Positions 38,885-51,784 of a stretch of 64,000 bases of DNA are shown one piece after another. Both the position numbers and the translations under genes were made by a program. The notes under the pieces were generated by a model. It was not told the origin of the DNA and made no database searches. It worked only from the letters and a program-made list of their open reading frames with translations. This DNA is from Hetaerina americana (taxonomy: Eukaryota; Arthropoda; Insecta; Odonata; Calopterygidae). Within the stretch, counting starts at the first letter, position 1, and each line of letters starts with the position of its first letter. The stretch spans positions 1,559,001 to 1,623,000 of the forward strand of contig JAKTNV010000074.1 in assembly GCA_022747635.1 (NCBI GenBank), read 5' to 3'.

Positions 38885-39039
38885 TATTAGGTTAGGGAAG
38901 GGGAGAGGTACACATGATACCTTATCCATAATGAGATCACTAATACAGAGGAATATGGATTACAATCAAAATGTATTTGCTCGTTTCTTAAATAATTAGA
39001 ATACGTTCGATATAGTATACACTATAGTACTATTACGTA
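38885..39039 (+). mobile_element. LINE fragment, reverse-transcriptase finger/palm part, interrupted by mariner
   Basis: AGGGAAGGGGAGAGGTACAC through AATATGGATTACAATCAAAATG to TTTCTTAAATAATTAG matches the stretch encoding GFRKGRGTHDA to CFVDFGKGFD. The mariner at 39042 inserts where this copy would continue. Beyond it, GGGGGAAAACTCATCG (about 40333) weakly resembles the LINE word GGGAAAAACTAATGAG, as expected for an interrupted copy. Confidence 0.75.
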
Positions 39040-39041
39040 TA

Positions 39042-40317
39042 CAGGGTGCGTTCAAAGGTAATGCAATTACATTTCCCGTGCCACTCCTATTGGTTGAAGT
39101 GGGATCAAACTACTTGGAGTAGCTTGGAGGACGCTAAACTCTGCTGCAAAACAGGTTTCAGTGCTCTCCAAGTTGTAAAAGCGGCAGAAGGCTAGTTATC
39201 GGAAACCCCTGCCCGCCGACCGTGTCACGAAAAAAATAGAATCGACAATATTACGCGATTAGGTTTTTTGCTAAACTGAGAAAATCTCTTGAGAATACTA
39301 ACAAAATGATTCGTGAGGTTTACGGGGATTATTCTCTATCCTACTCACAAGTTTTGAGGTGGTTAAAGGCCTTGAAGGAGGGCCGGGAAGAGGTTCACGA
39401 CGGCGGCGTCCGTCATCGAGCAAAACCAACAATAATGTGGCTCGTATTGGACAATTGTTGGACTCTGACCGTCAATTGAGTATCAATATGGTTACCAATG
39501 AACTTAACTTGTCATCTACTGCTGTGTTTTGCATTGTTACTGAAGATTTAGCGATGAGAAAAGTGTGAACCAAGCTCGTGAAGTGTGAACCAAGGTAATG
39601 TCATACAACCAAAAGACCTACCGAGTCGAAATTTCAAGTGATCTTCTGCCACGTATTAAAAATGAACCTGATTATTTGGACAATGTCATCGCTGGGGATA
39701 AAACTTTGGTTTTTTAATACTCCCAAGAAATGAAACGCCAAATCGCTAAGTGGCACATTCCCCGAGCCCATAAAGGCAAGAATTAGCAACTCAAAAGTGA
39801 AAACAATGTTCATTGTGTTTTTCGACAGTAAAGGAGTGACCCATAAGGAGTTTGTTCCTCAAGGACAGACAGTTAACGCTGCCTACTACGTGGATGTGCT
39901 GGAAAGACTACGAAAAAGGTTTATCAGGACGAGGAAAGACATCTCCGCTACCTGGAAACTCCCATCACTTACGCGCTACGAGTCCAAGAGTTCCTGGCCA
40001 AACACCAGGTGCCAACGCTGCCTAACCCCCCTATAGTCCTGACGTCGCCCCAGCATACTTATTTTTTCCCCCAGATTAAAGCAGTCCTGAAAGGCACCCG
40101 TTTTTCGTCCATAGAAGAGATCCAATCAGCCGTGACGAAGACCTCGCGAGAGGTCCCCGAAGATGCCTAATGGGGCGCATACCGGTCCTGGCAGACTCGC
40201 TGGAAAAAATGTGTACAGGCCCAAGGAGAGTACTTTGAAGAATTTTAAGTGTTTGTGCAAATCTGTTGAATAAATTAATTTAAAAAAATAATTGCATTAC
40301 TTTCGGAACGCACTCTG
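39042..40317 (+). mobile_element. Second mariner family, full length, dead
   Basis: The element is about 1.28 kb, flanked by TA (39040-39041 and 40318-40319). The ends CAGGGTGCGTTCAAAGGTAA and (right end, reversed) CAGAGTGCGTTCCGAAAGTA are inverted repeats with mismatches over about 30 bases. The transposase and ends differ clearly from the 11.7 kb element, so this is a separate lineage. It lies inside an older LINE copy, giving an insertion order. Confidence 0.94.
39230..40248 (+). pseudogene. Mariner transposase pseudogene lacking two catalytic residues
   Basis: Recognisable parts run in order: a helix-turn-helix region with SQVLRWLKALKEG, a linker IGQLLDSDRQLSINMVTNEL, the first catalytic block (IAGDKTLVF), then KTMFIVFFDSKGVTHKEFVP and QTVNAAYYVDVLERLRK. 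Around 39960 a short deletion after ATWKL removes the segment with the second catalytic Asp. The third is changed: PYSPDVAPAY has Tyr where the family has Asp. Several frameshifts and stops lie between. The C-terminus KCVQAQGEYFEEF stops at 40246-40248. The start is approximate because the N-terminus is shifted. Confidence 0.9.
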
Positions 40318-40345
40318 TACACCTTTGAAAGGGGGAAAACTCATC

Positions 40346-40682
40346 GTCATATCTTATAGTTTATATTCTTTCGTCAATTTTGCTCTTATAGTATCCCAGT
40401 ATATATACTAAACATTTTTGTTCTTAGTTAGCTTTCCCCAGTTTTTGATGCAACGCACTCTCCCTCCAAGCATATATTTATACTTTACATAATTAGTTCC
40501 ATAACTAGTAAAATAAAGTTGTTTTTGTTGATTCACGGAACTACCTTTTCACATGGCAAGTCGACCTCATGAGCATCACGTAAATATATATTCTTTAATT
40601 ACTTTTTGGAGGGGTTTCAAATTGATGAAACTCTTTTTTCAGAAATATTTTCCCTCGTCATTGTATTATATGCAAACAGAAT
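40346..40682. other. Unassigned DNA between LINE pieces
   Basis: About 340 bases separate the two parts of the interrupted LINE, where an intact copy would have far fewer. I cannot identify what was inserted. Confidence 0.4.
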
Positions 40683-41172
40683 TATCCCAGGGATTTCGTT
40701 TATCACACGTGATTTTGAACAAACTCGTAGAGAAAATGGTTTAGGAGGCATGAGATAGGAATAATAATCGGTGGATAATTCATAAACTCTGTTAAGTTTG
40801 CCGATAATCAAACTTCAATTATGTCAGTCAACTCAGGAGTTCAATTCTTGCCGTGCGCATTATAAAATCAATGCTAGAGGTATGGATCAATGCCAAAGAA
40901 ACTAAGGCCATCGTGTTTTGGAGAAGGTGGGTGCTAATCATATAATATAGCAATGAGATACTGAAAATTATGATAGCGGGAGGATGTTAGGCAAATTAGT
41001 GGAAGGAAAAGAACGGGCATGATGGACGAAAAGAACGGGCATGATGGACAAAATGAAGGGAAGAATACCTTATTTTAATGAGGGGTTTAAGGTTGTGTCT
41101 TACTAGGGAAGACAGGCGTGTTTCGTCTGTATCCATCCAAAACCTAACGTAAAAGGTAGACGATCTAATAAT
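40683..41172 (+). mobile_element. LINE 3' part (probable continuation of the interrupted copy)
   Basis: From ATTATCCCAGGGATTTCG, the sequence follows the LINE through TGTTAAGTTTGCCGATAAT (FAD, with the last Asp codon changed to AAT), the AGGATGTTAGGCAAATTAG block, and the 3' end CCATCCAAAACCTAACG with a CTAATAATAATAC tail. Much of the C-terminal coding region is deleted. Decay is heavy and no frame is open. Confidence 0.82.
41006..41049. repeat. Perfect 22-bp tandem duplication inside LINE
   Basis: GAAAAGAACGGGCATGATGG plus AC is repeated twice without change (41006-41027 and 41028-41049). Other LINE copies have one unit, so it arose locally. Confidence 0.9.
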
Positions 41173-43449
41173 AATACAGATTTATCAGTGTTCGTATAAT
41201 AGTTCTTTTGGCGTACCTTCAATATAAGGATGCTTAGACTTCCTAGATTTTGCTCCAATGGCCTTAGGACACGAAACTTCCAAGGGCTCCTCTGATTCGA
41301 TGCCTATCATATTCCTTGTTGTAATTTACCTACACACAAATTTAAGGTCTTCGTAGAATACCGTTTAACAATATTTAGTATTGCGAGTATTATCGTATTG
41401 TCCTATTCAACTGTGCTTTCTTTTTATTGCTCATATTTATTTTAAATCGCTAAATTTTAGTCTGGTAATAAAGAAAATTCTTGTTTCTAGAATTTCTGAT
41501 ATCGAGGAAATTAGCACATACTCCTAATGCCTATAAGGACACTTAGGAAAATCATTTTGTGCTCAGAATATTGTGCTCAACGCAGGCTGTAAAACACGAC
41601 GAGTATAATCTTAAAATCCTGCGAGACTATGCAGAGGAATTAATTTAAACTCGGGGCCATTTTTCAAAATCTCTCCAGGAAGAGACTGGCATTTCCGAAT
41701 ACATTTACGGATTCTTTAATGCCACGTAACTGTGGCTGCTTACCCTACCTCAGAATCTACAAAGAAAAAAATTATTCCTGCACACAAAAAAAATTGAATT
41801 ACAAAGCATGAGCGAGAGCTTACCTCGCATTATACGTATCACGGAAGTTTATTTTTTCCGTTCCTATTTCTCGTTTGGGAGGGAAAAACTGGACAGAGAC
41901 GGCGTATGTAGCCATACGGAAATCCCATTGATAGACAATTTAAGAACCTCATTTCCATATTCCTCCGGCATTGAGCATGGGGCTAAAAATGCTAACGCAG
42001 AATTTTCTTCCCGTGGCTGAGAATAATTCAGGAAGGGAAGAGGAGGGTTAGGAAAGGAAAGAGGGGGTTGTACATACACAAAAAATGAATGCTAAACGAA
42101 CTGAAAGCCGAGTCCTTTTTAATCCAAGTGTATATAAAAAACTGGTTGTACACCCAAGGGAGAACAGTCTTCCTATGTTTTTCTCCCGACCTTCTACTTG
42201 ACGTTCCCTTTCGAGTTTCGTTTATTTTTTTCTTACTAGGGAACAGACTTTTCTTCCTGCCTCCCTCTCTCTCCTTCCCTCACATCCAACCTTATCACCT
42301 TCCTCCCTTTTTTTCACATTTCCAGCGCTTCTTCTGTTCACTCCGCACTCTTTTTCGCTTCCCACACTTCTCATCTAATTCATTTTCTTTCTCCTTACGC
42401 CATCCTCGACCACGGATAACTGAGGACCTCTTTCCATCTCCTCATTTCCCTGGGAAAAATTAAAATTATTCCTTTTGCCTTCCTTTTTACCTAGCGTCTC
42501 CCTACTTTTCCGGAATTGTATGCAGAAACCATTTCCACCTGTATCCTCCTTTCCGTTTCATTAGGAAACAAAAGGGCAAATCTCAGCGCACCAAGCGGGT
42601 GTTCCGAATATACAAATACATCTTCCTCCATCTCATCGGCTGAGTCCACATTCTGAAGACAAGTCTCACGGGAATGGGTGGAAAGCAAGGAATGAAAAGA
42701 GTAATTCGAAAAGGAATCCAACGAAGAGGTTTGAATGTATTTGAACCTGTGTGAATGACTCAAATTATGGATAGGTTGGCCATAGAAATATGGTACTTGG
42801 TTCAGTCCAAAGAAAAGCGATGAAATTGATTTGAAGACAACAGCCTGCATTAAAAACATGCATTTTGATATAGTTCATCTTCCATTGGTATACTTAGTCC
42901 TTTTATGAGTCTACGATTTTTTACGATCGGAATAGCTTTCATCCAATGTTTATCCATTGATCCAAGTTGGATTTTTTTATAAATAGAAACTTTTACCGAT
43001 TAAGTGCTACCGATTAAACCACCTTCAATAATATCTTGCCAGTTAAAGTAATGCAATTCTCACTTCAATTAAAGTAGCTCTGATTTAACAATCAACTATT
43101 GCCTTTTTAGAAATGATATTATGGTAGTGATTGCTAAATCATGGAAAAATGTAATGCAGGAATTTTCATTAAAATCAGATAGTAAAGTAGCATCATATAT
43201 CCGCTCTGGAAACGCGTATTGCCCTTTATAATGCATAATATCTAAATGGCATCGAAGAACTTATTTTGCAACCGAACACATTTGACAAAGGGATTTTACC
43301 GAAAAATAAGGCATATGTACATCTATGCATGTTATAAATTATTATTTCCCTTATTACATTAAAGATAACTTGGTCTTAAATTAGTAGAACTAGTGAGTAA
43401 CACCCATCCATTCCTAAATTCGAGGATCGATTGCCTTCAGCACTCTTCC
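41173..43449. other. Gene-free DNA with a pyrimidine-rich block
   Basis: No gene is recognised. From 42010 to 42060 the plus strand is purine-rich and from about 42180 to 42480 strongly pyrimidine-rich. A 124-codon frame there (42089-42463) is low-complexity Phe/Ser/Pro/Leu. Confidence 0.45.
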
Positions 43450-43725
43450 TCTGTAAGCCTTTCACGCCCTGAACCTCCTATCTTAAGTCCTTTGCTGACA
43501 CTATCGTTTTGTCCCTTGCTTTTTTCCATTGAATCCTTTCTTTTTAATTTCTCTTCTTTTAAGCTCCGGTCTCATCCATTTTGTCTCTATGAGTTCCACT
43601 GAAAGTGTTCTCATTTTCCTTATCGTGCTTCTTTTGTCTTCATTTTGTCGGTCCATTTGATCTTCGATATCACATCAAACAACCTAAGTTTCTCTCCTCT
43701 TCCCATCTTGATTACCAATGGCTCA
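43450..43725 (-). pseudogene. Possible LINE C-terminal fossil
   Basis: Read on the minus strand, a frame encodes GEKLRLFDVISKIKWTDKMK. This resembles the LEAFEM...EKVKWTEKKTNEE region of RTE-like ORFs in spacing and in the K-hydrophobic-KWT-acidic-K core. It then runs into stops. No leader, tail or target duplication is visible. The match is short and could be chance in purine-rich sequence. Confidence 0.28.
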
Positions 43726-43989
43726 AGTTGATGTAAGAACCGTAGGGTGTTATACAATTACTGCTTATAAGTACGGTGTCATACTTGAGCACAGCACCTA
43801 AGGTTTCCACCGTCGTGTTCTTGTTGGTAAATCAATTTATTTAAGAGAAGTATTGGGTCTCTCAGCTTAAAATAGTTTTAGCTTGCATTATTCTCTACTG
43901 AATTTACTTCGAGATCTTCCATTCAATTTTATGCTTCTTCCGAGACAGGTGAAATATTCCACAAATCTAATTCATTTCCTTTTACCACC

Positions 43990-44036
<47 letters not shown>

Positions 44037-44043
44037 CCTATCT
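43990..44043. repeat. (TATC)n tetranucleotide microsatellite
   Basis: About twelve CTAT/TATC units run without interruption, with one CTAC variant near the end. The Tyr-Leu-Ser-Ile frame over it is an artefact. Confidence 0.95.
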
Positions 44044-45039
44044 TTATCATTTATTCTTTCCTTTATTATCGCCATTTATAACTTCAACCTGTTTCCTCAG
44101 GAAACTAGGAGTTAAGTTACTCTCTTAAGATTTTAATTTTAGATGCCTCAAACCCCTATCCTAACACATTGTGCCAGGGGCCTTTCCCTACTTCTAACTA
44201 AATGCCATGCGCAAAACGAAGCGAGGTAGATTTCTTTCCAATGGATTTTAATTACTCATTCCTTTGCAACTATTTCATTACTTTGTCTCATTGAATGTTA
44301 AACATTGCTCGTCCGAAGTTACATTATTGTTTAACTTTGTTCTTTATAACATACCCCCATTCAGTCTTTCATTAGCAGCCTTTGATTCTTAGAGAATGCT
44401 ATTCTGTGTTTGTAACCCATTCTGAGTGTTTTCAAGCAGTCAGAACAGATCATTCTACTCGACTTTGTCCATGTGCAAGAATGTCACATTAATTGGCTCG
44501 TTGATCGCGTACAAATTTTTCCACCCGTATCTGAAAACATGCCCTCGCTTGTTCTTCTTTTCTCTCTAGTCCCACAGTTTTTTGACGCGCTATCTTCGAT
44601 TTCAGCCGATAATTTCGTAATTTTACAGCCAAGTGCCCCAAGACAATCTCCGATGCTACTTATGCACTTCTTCTCTCGTTTACTCTGGTACTCAAAACTA
44701 TATACTCTTTAGAAGAAGAGGAAAAAATATATCACCGCTAGAGAAAAAGAATTAAAACCAAAGTGTAATGGTCTGCAATCGACGTATGTCTCGAAGTAAG
44801 ACTAAGGAAAAACACACTAGAATAAGTAAATGAATGCTGCCATTCAGACAGTAGGGTGAAAGAAATGATTGGAAAATAGGAAACAATAGGAATAGCGAAG
44901 AAGACCTTACATCAGGAGAATCGTCTACTAAAGAAAATAGTCGTAGCATACCTACAAGGAAGCGATTCATTGAATTATATACGGAGCCAACTTTTCTAGG
45001 GTGGTTAGAGTTTTCCGGTGGGAGTTGCAGGGAAAAGAA

Positions 45040-45240
45040 GATTTAAGGCATTACGTAGAAATATGGATTTACAGTAAAGTGCTGAAGACAAAATAGATAG
45101 ATAGAGTAAGGAACGAAGACATACATTAAGGTTAGGATAAAGAGAGAGACTACTAAACTCTACTAAAGCTCATGACTGAAGGAAACATAGAAAAGGGAAT
45201 AATAACAGAGGAAAGCCTAGAATGAATCATTATGTTCTTA
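45040..45240 (+). pseudogene. Possible fossil of another LINE lineage
   Basis: One frame reads KVLKTK, a stop, then IDRVRNEDIH, like the conserved LK-K-WIDRVRNED motif near the C-terminus of many arthropod LINE ORFs. About 110 bases later GNIEKGIITEESLE resembles the following GK-EGKR-RGRP segment. Stops and shifts are frequent. The wording differs from the main family here, so it would be a separate, older lineage. The evidence is limited to these short motifs. Confidence 0.33.
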
Positions 45241-48200
45241 GTATTAAACGCCTGTGATAGGAACTTGTCCGTGTACAGAGCAAAGATTGGAGAGGTACTA
45301 TAAACCATTTCTTATATTTATAACACGTTATGGTACTCTTATCAAATTTCGCCGGCTGTTTGATTTCGAATTGTACATTCTAAATATCCTTTCTTTTATT
45401 TTACCCTTAAATACTTGGAAAATATACTTAAAGATATTTCCAACACCGGTTTCCAAATGCTAAGGAACTACGCCACTACTTTGGTGAATCCAAATTTCAT
45501 CGTTGATTTAGATCGGCCATATTCGTCCCTTTTTCCTTTTATCTTTCGCTAGCGCATCTTCCAGAAAGTATGGTACTTGGTCTAGTTCTTTTAAGTACTC
45601 CTACATTTTTACTATGCAATCCTTTAATGGACTTTAATTTGCACGTCGGATATTATTTTCTGTCGATGTTTTCCTCATACTCAAGGCGACATTTCACTAA
45701 CTTACATGGCATTATAGATTCTTCCTTCTTTTTGCCGTTGACGTATTCGTAGCAGCTTACAATTAAACTCATGTTTGGCCTCCTTAGGCTCCCACACGAC
45801 TCGTTTTCTTCGTTCTTCCATGCAGAACTTCTCTTTAGGACCCATTTATTTCTTTTGTCAATATGGGATTAGCCATGCGCCGTTCTTCTCCGGGTTTCAT
45901 TTTTATTATTCTCGATTTTTTTTCAGTTACATCAGCGGTTGCGTTCTTTGGATTGCTCAATAATCTTTCTAAGCTAGTCTCGGCAGTTCTCCAGTTTCCG
46001 ATTACTATGTGATATTGTATGTTGTAGTCAATTTGATGAGATTGACTCTCAATCATAGCCTTGCCAGTTCAAACCGGACCATTTTACGTGTACTTTATCT
46101 GAGGTAGCAGTACGCTCTGCTGAAGCCGCTCCTTATCACCTGGTTTGTCGTTTTCCACGTTAGTGAGGCAGTAAAAAAATCACATTTTTTACACACTTTT
46201 TTCGAAATTTCCATATTAATTTTTGTTTTTCAAAATCTGTAAACGTAACCGGGTTGTGATCGGAAGACTCGGTTTGCTGGTTGAGCACAATATGCATAAG
46301 CTACTTCAGCCACAAAAATGCAACCCTGGCCCAAAAATGATTGACAAGGTATTTCAATTTAGGAGACAAGATAAACCGGCAAAAATATTAAAATTAAATT
46401 GAGGTTAATATATCATAGTTTTTCATTTAGTGCCGAAATTGCTTTCTGGGAAATTGGAAATAATAAAAATGTTACATCGCATGATTGAGGTTCCTACAAC
46501 CATAAAAAATATACATAGCTACATTTTCATATTTGCCTAATGATGTCCCTACTAAAGAAGTTACATTAGAGATGATAAATGAAATAATTTGAAATATATT
46601 TGAAGGATGCATATATCGTTATCCATCGTTAGTATTGCTCTTAAAATATAGTGACTATATATAACCTACTCAAATTATATTGAAAAAGGTCGTTATAATA
46701 AAAAAAGCCCTACGAATAAGTTTTAACCTTTTATAATAAATTAAAACATGCCTCTGCTTTACAGGAACCTGTACACGGAAAAACATTCTTCGGTTTAGTC
46801 TTGGTTCTCAATCATTTTGCTACCATCTATTTTCAGTGACTTAGGTTTCATCCTAGTCATCTCATGGTCACAGAGTGCAACGCAAGGACAAGATACATGA
46901 AACATATCTTATTCCTTGGCATTAAATAATTAGAGGAGGAAACTTTGAGGGCGTAAACCGGACAGCGTTTCATAGGAGAGGCAGATTGAGAAATTTGAAG
47001 AAAGAGTAGTGAAGGGAAACATTTGGAGGACCCTAGGTTGAGGTGCCGTGGAGACTGATCTCGTCCATCCTTGTGGGTTTATTCCTTACGAGCGCGAAGA
47101 GACAAGCAGAACATAATTGTGCCAATCGTCGGATTCAGGGGTGAGGAAAACAAACTTGGGCATTCCAGAACGTATATGTGATTACATAACTTCCAGATAG
47201 ATACTTTAATATTTACTTAAAGTGATACAATGGGAAAGAAATGGGATATCTGTAAGCAATAATCGCTCGCTTAAATAGGCCAAGTATTTGAGTTGTCCCT
47301 TATAGAAATGATTTTTATTGCAAATGTGTTAGTAAAGATCTTTTAATTTAATACATGTCAAGCACAACCGGAGTACCTCCAATGAATATTCTTGAAAGGT
47401 ATAAAATTATTGAGAATAATGAGGAAAATGAATTACGATCATTTGTAATAGTTTATTTACCATTACTATTTTTGAACATGATAACGGCGTCAGAAAAAGA
47501 AAAAGCGAAAATAGTGAGTTAGCAACATAATAAGTCATATCTATAGTATAATAAGATAAGGTTGGCGAATGAAAATATCATTTTTCTCAACGATCTTATT
47601 GAGAATTGCACTTCGGGGTCAAATCCATTTTTAATCTTAAATTATTTTGCAGGAACGCATACTATCAAAAAGTAATTTGCAACGCCAATTGACACAGGTT
47701 ATTTAATATTTTCCGCTATACCTCAATCCATAAGCAGAAGTTGCGATGTAGAAAAACTGAAAAAATGGAAGGAATGGATAACAAAAATATACTCAGCTTA
47801 ACCCATCTTTTTATCAATCGTATAATCTGTTTCCGCAAATTAAATATGAAAGTGTACGCATCATAGGTGAAGTAGTTTTTCAAGGATAATGAATTTGTTC
47901 CCGTACAACTAGGACAATTCGTTTACACTTGTACTTCTCACCAAATCATGAACACACAAAACTAAAATGAGAGTAAAAACTATTTATTATGGATTGAGTT
48001 TGGATGAATAAAATCTAAATTTTCATGCTTGAATAAACAATTTTCTCAGAGCCCAGAGCTTTCCTCTGAAATTAGGGGCAATTATCAAGAGGAATGAAGA
48101 AATCATTGAGCAACATAGTATTGGACGACGGCGGTAACCCCGTGAAACTACAAGAAATTATTTTTATATCGCAGTAGTTTTAGTATTAGAAGTACCAGTC

Positions 48201-51200
48201 CAATTCATATATTATAAATTGGTAGTTTTTGAAAAATCTCAGCAAATTAAAAATCTGTAGCTTAATTACTCAAAAAAGCAAAAAAAAATATTTAAAAATA
48301 CTAAATCCTACCGAAAGCTCGAGTGTGCCGTGTTGCTTTGAGCATTGTTTTAGAAAATTTGCCGTTGCATGATCAAATAATATTTCAGTAGGTTTCGGGA
48401 ATCATATTGCCTAATAAATGTATCAAACTGTAATATAGTATGTTATATGATTACCAAGTCTATTAAATACCATTGATTTTGCATTACACACTTAGGTAGT
48501 AGTTTAATCGTCGAATTTGAGTCCTATGGACGCCGATATGGCAATACATAAACTCTCGGTTTATAGGATGATTGAAGATAAAGTAAAAAAATTCAGTAGT
48601 GATTAAAGTGAAGCGTGGCCTTCACTGCCTAACCATTATCTTAATCCATCTCAATTTTAGTGCCATTTTCTGCGATTTTTTATGACTTTTCAAAACAATG
48701 TTGTGTTATAAGTCAGAAATGCTATTAGGAATACCTATATGAATTCAGACCCGAAAGCGTGTGCGTCATACTAGGCGAGAGAGACAGAATCTCCAAATGT
48801 TTAGACGGTAGGGACAGGGTAATTTCCAAATTGAAATAACCTAATTAAAGGCTCGAGAGATGTCTCAACGAAGCAAGCTACCGAGGCCACCCTTGGATCG
48901 ACTTGGAATTAAGTCCCGCTGTGCAAGGCACCGATGAATCAATATCAAACTACCAACGTCCTCTCCTTCCCTTCTGTTTCCCTCAATCTCTCCTCACTGG
49001 ACGGCCACGAGGGGGGAGTCAAAGGGTCTGGACGGTTTCACATGCGTAGGCACAAATTCACGACTCAAGGAAGGTAGGAGAGGGATTCAGGGACGGACTT
49101 TATGGCGATGATGCCTAGGCAAAGGGACGTTCAAAGTTAATGTCTTTAAATTTTGTTTTATCCTGCGACACAATTCTGAAACTCAGTAGCAAGTTGGACA
49201 ACTGAAACCGCGTTGCTTTTAATCGCACTGTGAGGGAATATATAGGTATAAAACTCACTGAAAAGCGCCAAAATAACGCTTGAATTTTAAAAGAGACTAT
49301 AACAAATATATAGGTTTTTATATTTCAAGCTTTCTAAGAATGTGACCGATACATTGTTGAATTTGCATATTTATTTAAGGTTTTCGGAGTATATGATAGA
49401 AAAATTAATGTAAATGAATAAAAAATAACTACTAAAACATATAATTTGAAATAGTTATAAAAAGCCATTATAATTATAAGCAGATAGAATTTTTTTCAAA
49501 TTTTGTTTTTCATTTGTACTTCGAGAAAATCTAAAAATAATCCATTCTTCATTTTAAAGTTGAAGATATTAATTTAGCCCTGTAAGTACTGTAAAAGTGT
49601 TAGGGATAACTAGTAAGTTGGTATTTAAAAAGTGAATTTTGATTGAAAATGTAGCCACTCGTTGATTTAAAAATTGAAAAAATTCAACTAATAACGACAC
49701 TTTGCTTAAGGTAATCTGCATTTTCAGATATTTTCCCTCAGAGGCTATTATGAGTTTTGAAATCCTTTAAAAGACAACTTGTGAATGCATGGAATTGATA
49801 AAAATTTTAAGTTCCCCTTTGAGTTAGAAAATGGGTGAAAATGTTCAGAATCCTACATTTTTACTGAAATAAGCATCTGCTGAAATATTGATGAAGTTGA
49901 ACGGCAAGCCGTTTCCTACATTTCAGCAACACATGAGCGTATATGCACGATTGCCCCATGCACCCTGAATCAAATCAGTATTTTTAACTTCACCCCAATT
50001 GCATAGGGCATACTTATAACTTATTAAATACAGAAAACAAAGAAAATTTAAATAGGACATATATATCCCCCCAGGTTGAAACAGAAATGCTAGACGATGA
50101 GAAGGATAATCGAATTAAGTAAATAAGACACAAAGAAAGGTTTTACTACTCCAATCAAGTCATCGATTGGTACATAAAATATTGCAATTTTCAAAATACC
50201 TCCCATCATATTTTCGAATATAAAACGATAAAATTGACCAATCTTTGTGTAACTTTTTGTTTTCTAATTCCCTTTATTAGCTCATTCTCTCGCTAACATT
50301 CCAGATATCCTCGCTCGCCCTTTGCATATTTTCTCCTCGTTTTCCGGTTACTATACCCTTTCTTCCCAGGCCCTCTCCCAATAAGGAAAATAAACGTGTG
50401 TTCAAGCCAGCTGGGCTACTGCCACCTCTCACACCCGGGCTCTAACACTTAAGCGTCTCTTCCGATAATTGCTGCGATTAACCCACCTCATTTCCCCTGG
50501 ATCATCTCCCACCCGAAATTTCTCGATAAAACCCTTCATATGACGCTGTAATTCATCGCGTAGCAAAGGGTCGTAATCCTTAGGAGTGATTAACTACGCT
50601 ATTTTTGGTCATTTATTCCCAATAGGATTTGATTATGTGAAGATTCACACCATACCAACATGAACTGCCGGCCGTTTTTATTGCCTGGGGATAATTTTGA
50701 CCGATTCAATGGAAATAGCACTTTCATGGATCTAAATTGATGCAGATTTCTGATATTTTGCTAAAGCCAATTACACATTCTGGTTCGTGAAATGACATAG
50801 TTATTTATTTTTTCATACCTAGGTTATAATCTTCATAATTTATCCCATTGGGGGCAGAGGATATTTCTAACAAATCGAAATCCAACATTCCACATTCACA
50901 CCTAATTAGTGTTTGGATTTACAATGCATGGCTATTTATGCATATTTTCCTACATTTTACTGCGTTGCATGTAAAATCATTCCTTTTGATAAATATATTA
51001 CACATTGTATATATTCCAAAACATATTATAAGGAATATTGAGCCGTCAGAATTACGCAAGAAAGTTTTTCTGTCCACCATCGCTATAAACACAGGAAATC
51101 CATAATATTATTTGAATACTTCAGAAATGAGTAATGCGATAGCCAACGAGAGAATAAATATGTTATTTTTCGTAAACTTTAATTTAAGAAGCAATTTTCA

Positions 51201-51764
51201 ACAAATGAGTAAACTTATTTAAACACTGAGGATCATATTTAAAAATTGACGAATTTATTTATTTTTTTTTGCTGATCGTAGACTCGAAAGAATATGACTT
51301 AAGTTCTTTGATGCTCAAAAAAAGGACAACAGCTGGAAGTAATGAATTATGTTCATTGAGGTATTTGATTGGAGGCGAAGGTACTTCGCATATTTAAGCT
51401 AATACTAATACCAATAATCAAAGGCCAAATGGGATTTCTTTCAAGCGGAAGGGGTAGTTCATTGAACTTAGCCGTCTCCTCCAGATATTTAAGACCTATT
51501 GCGACTGAGCGAGTAAATAGTATACTGATAAGTTCATCATACTAACCTCCGCTACATCCACAAGCCTGGTGAGAACTTGTCGGTAATGGTTGCAGCGTAA
51601 CTTAGGGAACGATTCGCGCCAAAAAAAATGCCACACGCCGGCGCTAGAAGCCGTCCGTTTTGAGGCAAAACTACTTGGGCGTCACGCTCTAATTGCTTGA
51701 TGTGCATCCGAGAAACGGAAACGGAAATAAATACCAGTGCATGCTGGCGATATGACGGGTTAGG
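45241..51764. other. Gene-free AT-rich DNA
   Basis: No gene, tRNA or transposon end is recognised. GC-richer patches lie at about 48770-49130 and 50280-50560, the latter with a pyrimidine bias. Frames up to 85 codons are present but unremarkable. Confidence 0.45.
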
Positions 51765-51784
51765 AGAGAGAGAGAGAGAGAGAG
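51765..51784. repeat. (GA)n microsatellite
   Basis: Ten GA units sit at the purine-rich edge of the next block. Confidence 0.9.
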
